Shown here: positions 58,734 to 64,000 of the stretch, piece after piece
Numbering within the stretch: position 1 is the first letter of the stretch
Layout of the letters: every line of letters starts with the position of its first letter
NCBI RefSeq assembly: GCF_003569005.1
Contig: NZ_BCUR01000004.1
Location: 2,348,516 to 2,412,515 of the forward strand
Direction of reading: 5' to 3'
Origin: Vibrio superstes
Lineage (GTDB): Bacteria; Pseudomonadota; Gammaproteobacteria; Enterobacterales; Vibrionaceae
Length of the DNA: 64,000 nt
Program-made: the position numbers and the translations under genes
The notes under the pieces: generated by a model
Database searches by the model: none
Seen by the model: only the letters and a program-made list of their open reading frames with translations
Told to the model about the DNA's origin: nothing

Positions 58734-60206
58734 ATGTCCCAATTTCTCAGCGAGATCACTCAACAAACTCAAAATCCAATCTGGCCATTCTTCGATAAGA
58801 TCTGTTCTATCCCTCATCCATCTAAGCATGAACAAGCGTTGGCCGATCACATTGTTGCCTGGGCTAAAGAGCAAGAATTAGAAGTTAAAGAAGATGCTGT
58901 AGGCAACCTTTTCATCAAAAAGCCTGCAACTCCTGGTATGGAAAATAAGAAAGGTGTTGTGTTACAAGCGCACATCGACATGGTTCCTCAGAAGAATGAA
59001 GATACCATTCATGACTTTACTACCGACCCGATCCTTCCGTATATCGATGGCGAATGGGTAACGGCAACGGGCACGACACTAGGTGCAGATAATGGTATTG
59101 GTATGGCGTCATGCCTTGCTGTTCTTGCATCAAACGATATTGCTCATGGCCCAATTGAAGTACTGCTGACCATTGATGAAGAAGCGGGCATGACCGGTGC
59201 TTTCGGTTTACAGCAGGGTTGGCTTGAAGGAGACATCCTTCTTAATACGGACTCTGAGCAAGAAGGCGAAGTGTACATGGGTTGTGCCGGTGGCATCGAC
59301 TCTAGCCTTGAGTTCGCTATCGAGCGTGAAGATGCTCCGCAAGACTCTGTGGCTAAAAAACTGATCTTGAAGGGCTTGAAAGGCGGCCATTCTGGCTGTG
59401 ATATTCACACTGGTCGTGGCAATGCAAACAAGTTGCTGGCTCGTTTTCTTGCCGGCCATGCCGAAGAGCTAGAACTGAGACTGATTGATTTTACCGGTGG
59501 TAGCCTGCGCAATGCCATCCCTCGTGAAGGCTCAGTTACCCTTGCCCTGCCACAAGCAAATGTAGCTAAACTTGAAGATATGTACGCAGCTTACACTGAC
59601 ATGCTTAAAGCCGAGTTAGGCGCTGTTGAAACGAATCTGGTGACCTTTGTGGAAGATGCACAAGCTCAATTCGGTGTTTTCTCAACTCAAAGCCAGCAAT
59701 CATTCATTGCTGCACTTAACGCATGCCCAAATGGCGTGATTCGAATGAGTGATGCCATTGAAGGCGTAGTGGAGACCTCTCTTAACCTTGGTGTGATTAC
59801 TACAGAGCAAGATAAAGTGACGGCGCTTTGCTTGATTCGCTCTCTTATCGACTCTGGTCGTAGCCAAGTGGAAAGCATGCTGACGTCAGTTGCTACACTG
59901 TCCGGTGCTAAGATCGCATTTTCTGGTGCGTACCCTGGTTGGAAGCCTGATGCAGATTCAGAAATCATGGCTATCTTCCGAGACATGTACCAAGAAGTGT
60001 ATGGTCACAAACCCAACATTATGGTGATTCATGCCGGTCTTGAGTGTGGTTTATTTAAGAAGCCTTATCCAAACATGGATATGGTGTCGTTTGGCCCAAC
60101 CATTAAATTCCCTCACTCTCCTGATGAGAAAGTGAAAATCGACACTGTGGATTTGTTCTGGGAACAGATGGTGAACCTACTTAAGCATATCCCTGAGAAA
60201 GCATAA
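58734..60206 (+). CDS. pepD: Aminoacyl-histidine dipeptidase (peptidase D)
   Basis: Cytosolic zinc dipeptidase of the M20 family that splits Xaa-His and other dipeptides. The ATG at 58734 has AAGGAG and gives MSQFLSEITQQTQNPIWPFF and 490 residues; ten open codons upstream are unlikely. Metal and catalytic residues: VVLQAHIDMVPQ (His, Asp), TTLGADNGIGMA (bridging Asp), LTIDEEAGMTGAFGL (Glu-Glu), LLNTDSEQEGEVYMG (Asp), and the final IKFPHSPDEKVKI (His). The lid domain has GLKGGHSGCDIHTGRGNA. Confidence 0.97.
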   Translation: MSQFLSEITQQTQNPIWPFFDKICSIPHPSKHEQALADHIVAWAKEQELEVKEDAVGNLFIKKPATPGMENKKGVVLQAHIDMVPQKNEDTIHDFTTDPILPYIDGEWVTATGTTLGADNGIGMASCLAVLASNDIAHGPIEVLLTIDEEAGMTGAFGLQQGWLEGDILLNTDSEQEGEVYMGCAGGIDSSLEFAIEREDAPQDSVAKKLILKGLKGGHSGCDIHTGRGNANKLLARFLAGHAEELELRLIDFTGGSLRNAIPREGSVTLALPQANVAKLEDMYAAYTDMLKAELGAVETNLVTFVEDAQAQFGVFSTQSQQSFIAALNACPNGVIRMSDAIEGVVETSLNLGVITTEQDKVTALCLIRSLIDSGRSQVESMLTSVATLSGAKIAFSGAYPGWKPDADSEIMAIFRDMYQEVYGHKPNIMVIHAGLECGLFKKPYPNMDMVSFGPTIKFPHSPDEKVKIDTVDLFWEQMVNLLKHIPEKA

Positions 60207-60225
60207 GTTTTCTGTTTCAAGTACT

Positions 60226-60255
60226 AAAAAGCCGAGCATTTAGCTCGGCTTTCTT
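60226..60255 (+). terminator. Bidirectional terminator between pepD and the DUF3332 gene
   Basis: Perfect ten-pair stem AAAGCCGAGC/GCTCGGCTTT, loop ATTTA, with A-run on the left and TTTCTT on the right; suits both converging genes. Confidence 0.85.
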
Positions 60256-60272
60256 ATGTCTCGAACAAAGCG

Positions 60273-60809
60273 TTATGCTTTAGTTGCTGCTAGTTCTTCA
60301 AGTTGAGAAAGCGTAGTTTCAGACATTAGCTCACCGTTGTAGTAGTAGCTAACTTTTTCGCCGTCACGTACACCCATGATCAATGCCTTGTCGCCATTGT
60401 TGTAGGTTACGTTCATTTGAATCGTATTTGCATCAATTGCTTCGAATGTAGATGATTCAACCTGACGCATGGAAATTGGGTCTAGAGGAGCTTCCGTCAG
60501 AGAAGGGTCTAAATCTTCGTTCATGTTGTACATAGTCTTCGTTTTTGTATCGAAGATGTGTGGCTTACCATTGATTGGGTTTTTACCTGCCCAGAATTCG
60601 ATGGAGTTAAAGATCAAGGCATCCACCGCAACAGTCAGCGCGTACACAGGCGCAAGAAGCATGTTCACGCCACCACGAGCATAACGGTTATCAACTACTT
60701 CAAGGTTGAACTTCATTACGTAGCCAGTAACAGCATTCGAACCAATACAACCACTTAACGAAGCAGCAACAACTGCTAACCCCACTGCCTTTAAGCCAAA
60801 TTTTTTCAT
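60273..60809 (-). CDS. DUF3332 family lipoprotein
   Basis: 178-residue putative lipoprotein of unknown function. A signal peptide with lipobox (GLAVVAASLSGC, cysteine at about residue 21) is followed by Ile-Gly rather than Asp, so outer-membrane delivery is possible by the Lol rule. A hydrophobic segment (MLLAPVYALTVAVDALIF, about 50-67) and the block IEFWAGKNPINGKPHIFDT are family features. AAGGA lies before the ATG. It converges on pepD and has two candidate promoters upstream. Confidence 0.85.
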   Translation of the reverse strand: MKKFGLKAVGLAVVAASLSGCIGSNAVTGYVMKFNLEVVDNRYARGGVNMLLAPVYALTVAVDALIFNSIEFWAGKNPINGKPHIFDTKTKTMYNMNEDLDPSLTEAPLDPISMRQVESSTFEAIDANTIQMNVTYNNGDKALIMGVRDGEKVSYYYNGELMSETTLSQLEELAATKA

Positions 60810-61081
60810 GCTATGAATCCTTCAAGTTTTTATAATGAAAAAGGTGATCTGCTTATTTAAAATAGCCGATTTTCAATTGTTTACAATAAATAAATTGAAC
60901 TTGATTGTAACTTTAGTGTCAATTCTGCCTTCCTGACATAAGAATCATAGTTATCACCAATATTTACAATCAACATCAAAAGGTTAGATGAATACATTTA
61001 AAGATTCAATAGAAACAACAACAAGATTAAAACAAATGCAACAAATCACTCAAGAAGTGCTAACCCTATAAATTCAAACAT
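60810..61081. other. Intergenic region upstream of the DUF3332 gene
   Basis: A/T-rich, no gene. Two possible minus-strand promoters: TTGACA (60917-60922) with TTCAAT (60894-60899) at 17 bases, and TTGTAA (60881-60886) with TATTTT (60859-60864) at 16 bases. Nothing recognised in 60923-61081. Confidence 0.5.
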
Positions 61082-61107
61082 AAAAAAAGCGACCTCAAAG
61101 GGTCGCT
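61081..61107 (-). terminator. Intrinsic terminator after purL
   Basis: Minus-strand AGCGACC/GGTCGCT stem with a six-base loop followed by seven T residues, 30 bases after the stop. Confidence 0.85.
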
Positions 61108-61136
61108 TCTGTACATAAATAAGACTAATTAGTGTT

Positions 61137-64000
61137 TTAGCCGATATTCTTACGAACGTTGCGGAACATGCGCATCCAAGCCGAATCTTCGCCCCAAGAC
61201 TCTGGAGCCCAAGAATTAGCTACAGTTCTAAATACACGCTCTGGGTGAGGCATCATAATAGTCACACGACCATCTGCTGTAGTTAGACCTGTAATGGCAT
61301 TTGGTGAACCGTTCGGGTTGTTCGGGTACTGCTGAGTCGCATTACCGTTATTGTCTACGTAACGCAGTGCAACCGTGCCTGAGTTCTCAATCGCATTCAG
61401 GTGAGCTGAATCTTTCACTTCAACTCGACCTTCACCGTGAGATACGGCGATAGGCATACGAGAGCCAGCCATACCATCAAAGAATACAGAGTCAGACTTT
61501 TGAACCTCAACCAGGCTAAAGCGAGCCTCAAAGCGCTCAGATTCATTGCGTACGAATCGAGGCCAAAGGTCAGCGCCAGGGATCAGTTCTTTAAGGTTAG
61601 ACAGCATCTGACACCCATTGCACACACCTAGGGAGAAGGTATCTTCGCGGTTGAAGAAACCTTCAAATTGGTCGCGTGCTGCTGAGTTAAACAGTACTGA
61701 CTTAGCCCAACCTTCACCAGCGCCTAGAACATCACCGTAAGAGAAGCCACCACAAGCCACAAGACCTTGGTACTCTTCTAGTACCGCTTGGCCTGTTAAG
61801 ATATCGCTCATATGGATATCAACAGAATCGAAGCCTGCACGATCAAATGCCGCAGCCATTTCTACATGAGAGTTGACACCTTGCTCACGTAAGATAGCCA
61901 TCTTAGGCTTCACACCTGTTGCAATGTATGGTGCTGCTACGTCTTCACGTACATCGAAGGTTAGGTCTACGTTTAGACCTGGGTCAGAGTTGTCTTTCTT
62001 CGCTTCAAACTCTTGGTCTGCACAAGCAGGGTTATCACGTAGCGCTTGCATCTTATGCGTCGTTTCAGCCCAGATAGTACGTAGTTCGATACGAGAGCGC
62101 TCTATGATTGCACTGCCGTTAGCAAAGATTTCAAAGCTGTCGCTCGCTTCGACACTGCCGATAACATGTGAACATGCTTCTAGATCATTTGCTGCCAATA
62201 CTGCACGCACTTGCTCAAGGTCTTCGTTCTTAACCTGAACAACCGCACCTAATTCTTCGTTGAAGAGTGTCGCTAGTGTGTCTTCGCCTAGCTCAGAGAT
62301 GTCAGCCTTCACGCCACAGTGACCAGCAAACGCCATCTCAGCAAGGGTAACAAATAGACCGCCATCGCCTTTATCGTGGTAAGCAACCAGTTTGTCATCG
62401 CGCACTAGGGTTTGCATCGCGTCAAAGAAGCCTTTTAGCTGCTCTGCGTTATCCACATCAGCAGGCTTATCACCCAACTGCTTGTAAACCTGTGCCAGTG
62501 CTGTTGCACCCATGCGGTTCTTGCCATTACCAAGGTCAACAAGGACAAGGCTAGACTCGCCTTTATCAGTGCGAAGCTGCGGAGTGACCGTCTTGCGCAC
62601 ATCTTCTACGCGACCAAATGCCGTAATAACCAGTGAAAGTGGAGAAGTCACTTCTTTGTCTTCGCCGTTCTCGTTCCACTTAGTCTTCATCGACATAGAG
62701 TCTTTACCCACAGGGATAGTCAGGCCTAGTGCCGGACATAACTCTTCACCCACAGCCTTCACTGCTTCATAAAGGCCAGCATCTTCACCAGGATGACCCG
62801 CTGGAGACATCCAGTTTGCAGAAAGCTTAATACGTTTGATATCGCCAATGTCAGTACCCGCGATGTTAGTGAGAGACTCACCAACCGCTAAACGAGCTGA
62901 AGCGCCAAAGTCTAGCAATGCTACTGGAGTACGCTCACCCATCGACATAGACTCGCCGTGGTAAGTGTCGTAGCTCGCTGCAGTCACAGCACAGTTCGCA
63001 ACGGGTACCTGCCAAGGGCCAACCATTTGGTCGCGAGCGACTAGGCCCGTTACACTGCGGTCACCAATGGTGATTAGGAAAGTTTTCTCAGCCACCGTTG
63101 GTAGGCGAAGTACGCGATCAACCGCTTCGTTTAGTTCGATACCATCGCGATTGATTGCTGGACTTTCAACCTTCAGCGTTTGCGCGTCACGGTGCATCTT
63201 AGGTGTTTTACCTAACAAGATGTCCATTGGCATATCGATCGGCGTGTTATCGAAGTGAGAATCTTCTAGTGTTAGCTGGCGCTCTTCAGTAGCAATACCG
63301 ACAACCGCATACGGTGCACGTTCACGCTTACAGATGGCGTCAAACGCTGCCATGTTCTCATCCGCAACTGCCATTACATAGCGCTCTTGAGATTCGTTAC
63401 ACCAGATCTCTAGTGGGCTCATGCCCGGCTCATCGTTTGGCACGTCACGCAGTTGGAATTTACCACCACGCTCGCCATCGTCGACTAGTTCAGGTAGTGC
63501 GTTCGAGATACCGCCAGCACCCACATCGTGGATAAAGGCAATAGGGTTGTCATCGCCAAGCTGCCAACAACGGTCGATCACTTCTTGACAGCGACGCTCC
63601 ATTTCAGGGTTTTCACGCTGAACAGAGGCAAAATCTAGGTCTTCTGCAGACTGACCAGACGCCATTGAAGAAGCTGCACCGCCACCAAGGCCGATGTTCA
63701 TCGCAGGGCCGCCAAGTACGATTAGCTTAGCGCCTACAGGGATTTCTTTCTTTTGAACGTGCTCGTCACGAATATTACCCATACCACCAGCAATCATAAT
63801 TGGCTTGTGGTAACCGCGGATTTCTTCACCCGCGTGAGAGGTTACTTTTTCTTCGTAAGTACGGAAGTAACCCAATAGGTTTGGACGACCAAATTCGTTG
63901 TTGAATGCTGCGCCACCTAGTGGTCCTTCAGTCATGATGTCTAAAGCAGTAACGATACGGCCTGGCTTACCAAAGTCCGTTTCCCATGGCTGCTCGAAAC
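61137..64000 (-). CDS. purL: Phosphoribosylformylglycinamidine synthase, partial (N-terminus off the right edge)
   Basis: Fourth purine step: converts FGAR to FGAM using glutamine and ATP. The frame is open to the right edge (the codons beyond the internal ATG at 63933-63935 read ...PWETDFGKPGRIVTALDI, which continues the protein), so about 955 C-terminal residues of the usual ~1300 are visible. Seen are the synthetase repeats (PIMIAGGMGNIRDEHVQKK, GGAASSMASG, YHDKGDGGLFVTLAEMAFAG) and the C-terminal glutaminase with nucleophile Cys in LGVCNGCQMLSNL and the His/Glu pair in IMMPHPERVFR. The start and any PurR site lie outside the window. Confidence 0.97.
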   Translation of the reverse strand, partial: FEQPWETDFGKPGRIVTALDIMTEGPLGGAAFNNEFGRPNLLGYFRTYEEKVTSHAGEEIRGYHKPIMIAGGMGNIRDEHVQKKEIPVGAKLIVLGGPAMNIGLGGGAASSMASGQSAEDLDFASVQRENPEMERRCQEVIDRCWQLGDDNPIAFIHDVGAGGISNALPELVDDGERGGKFQLRDVPNDEPGMSPLEIWCNESQERYVMAVADENMAAFDAICKRERAPYAVVGIATEERQLTLEDSHFDNTPIDMPMDILLGKTPKMHRDAQTLKVESPAINRDGIELNEAVDRVLRLPTVAEKTFLITIGDRSVTGLVARDQMVGPWQVPVANCAVTAASYDTYHGESMSMGERTPVALLDFGASARLAVGESLTNIAGTDIGDIKRIKLSANWMSPAGHPGEDAGLYEAVKAVGEELCPALGLTIPVGKDSMSMKTKWNENGEDKEVTSPLSLVITAFGRVEDVRKTVTPQLRTDKGESSLVLVDLGNGKNRMGATALAQVYKQLGDKPADVDNAEQLKGFFDAMQTLVRDDKLVAYHDKGDGGLFVTLAEMAFAGHCGVKADISELGEDTLATLFNEELGAVVQVKNEDLEQVRAVLAANDLEACSHVIGSVEASDSFEIFANGSAIIERSRIELRTIWAETTHKMQALRDNPACADQEFEAKKDNSDPGLNVDLTFDVREDVAAPYIATGVKPKMAILREQGVNSHVEMAAAFDRAGFDSVDIHMSDILTGQAVLEEYQGLVACGGFSYGDVLGAGEGWAKSVLFNSAARDQFEGFFNREDTFSLGVCNGCQMLSNLKELIPGADLWPRFVRNESERFEARFSLVEVQKSDSVFFDGMAGSRMPIAVSHGEGRVEVKDSAHLNAIENSGTVALRYVDNNGNATQQYPNNPNGSPNAITGLTTADGRVTIMMPHPERVFRTVANSWAPESWGEDSAWMRMFRNVRKNIG

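Noticed and set aside
61137..63935. purL starting at the internal ATG at 63933-63935
   Set aside because: The frame stays open to the window edge and the upstream codons continue the PurL sequence; the gene is truncated by the window, not short.

Overview
The window looks like a chromosomal segment of a Vibrio-type gammaproteobacterium (Vibrionaceae). The basis is gene content, gene order and close protein resemblance to Vibrio and Escherichia families; no search was run and the species is not resolved. Almost all of it is core genome: about 52 protein genes, very few of them unknown, with no tRNA, rRNA, CRISPR array, insertion sequence or prophage seen.

Layout. (1) 1-14000, nearly all on the minus strand, is the envelope/translation cluster. 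In transcription order it runs rpsB, tsf, pyrH, frr, uppS, cdsA, dxr, rseP, bamA, skp, lpxD, fabZ, lpxA, lpxB (cut by the left edge). It makes ribosomal protein S2, EF-Ts, UMP kinase, ribosome recycling factor, undecaprenyl-PP, CDP-diacylglycerol, an isoprenoid precursor, lipid A and the outer-membrane assembly machine. (2) 14000-23200: map and glnD are separated by a repeat-rich spacer and a large opposite-strand HD-GYP sensor gene; yaeH, truC and yqcC follow. (3) 23200-32200: small Vibrio families (DUF3549, DUF3301, GNAT, YaiI), a DUF1007/NicO metal-transport pair, an FAD protein, ferredoxin, an rRNA/tRNA methyltransferase, DUF2310 and syd. (4) 32200-45300: queF, a TPR protein with a decayed GGDEF domain, ppnN, xni, rlmM, gcvA with the divergent GcvB small RNA, thiI, and the xseB-ispA-dxs isoprenoid operon. 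(5) 45300-54600: pgpA, thiL, nusB, the riboflavin genes ribH-ribB-ribE-ribD, nrdR, proBA and crl. (6) 54600-64000: frsA, a PurR-controlled purine permease-gpt operon, an intergenic region with a candidate small RNA, pepD, a DUF3332 lipoprotein, and purL (cut by the right edge).

Themes. dxr (left) and ispA/dxs (right) supply isoprenoid precursors that uppS turns into the undecaprenyl carrier. Purine salvage (permease, gpt, ppnN) and synthesis (purL) are both present, and a full 16-base PurR operator lies before the permease. Riboflavin and thiamine genes are interleaved with nusB in the classic order.

The most interesting non-coding content is: GcvB opposite gcvA; a probable unnamed small RNA of about 275 nt between pepD and the permease; a ten-copy heptanucleotide repeat that appears to start inside the pyrH transcript; a 162-base MITE-like element before ppnN; and the rpsB leader. 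The main accessory feature is the HD-GYP islet between map and glnD. I found no convincing undescribed defence or mobile system. Several starts were moved to internal codons on homology and Shine-Dalgarno evidence, and non-ATG starts are frequent (TTG: fabZ, skp, cdsA, yqcC, rlmM; GTG: frr, glnD, thiL, proA).
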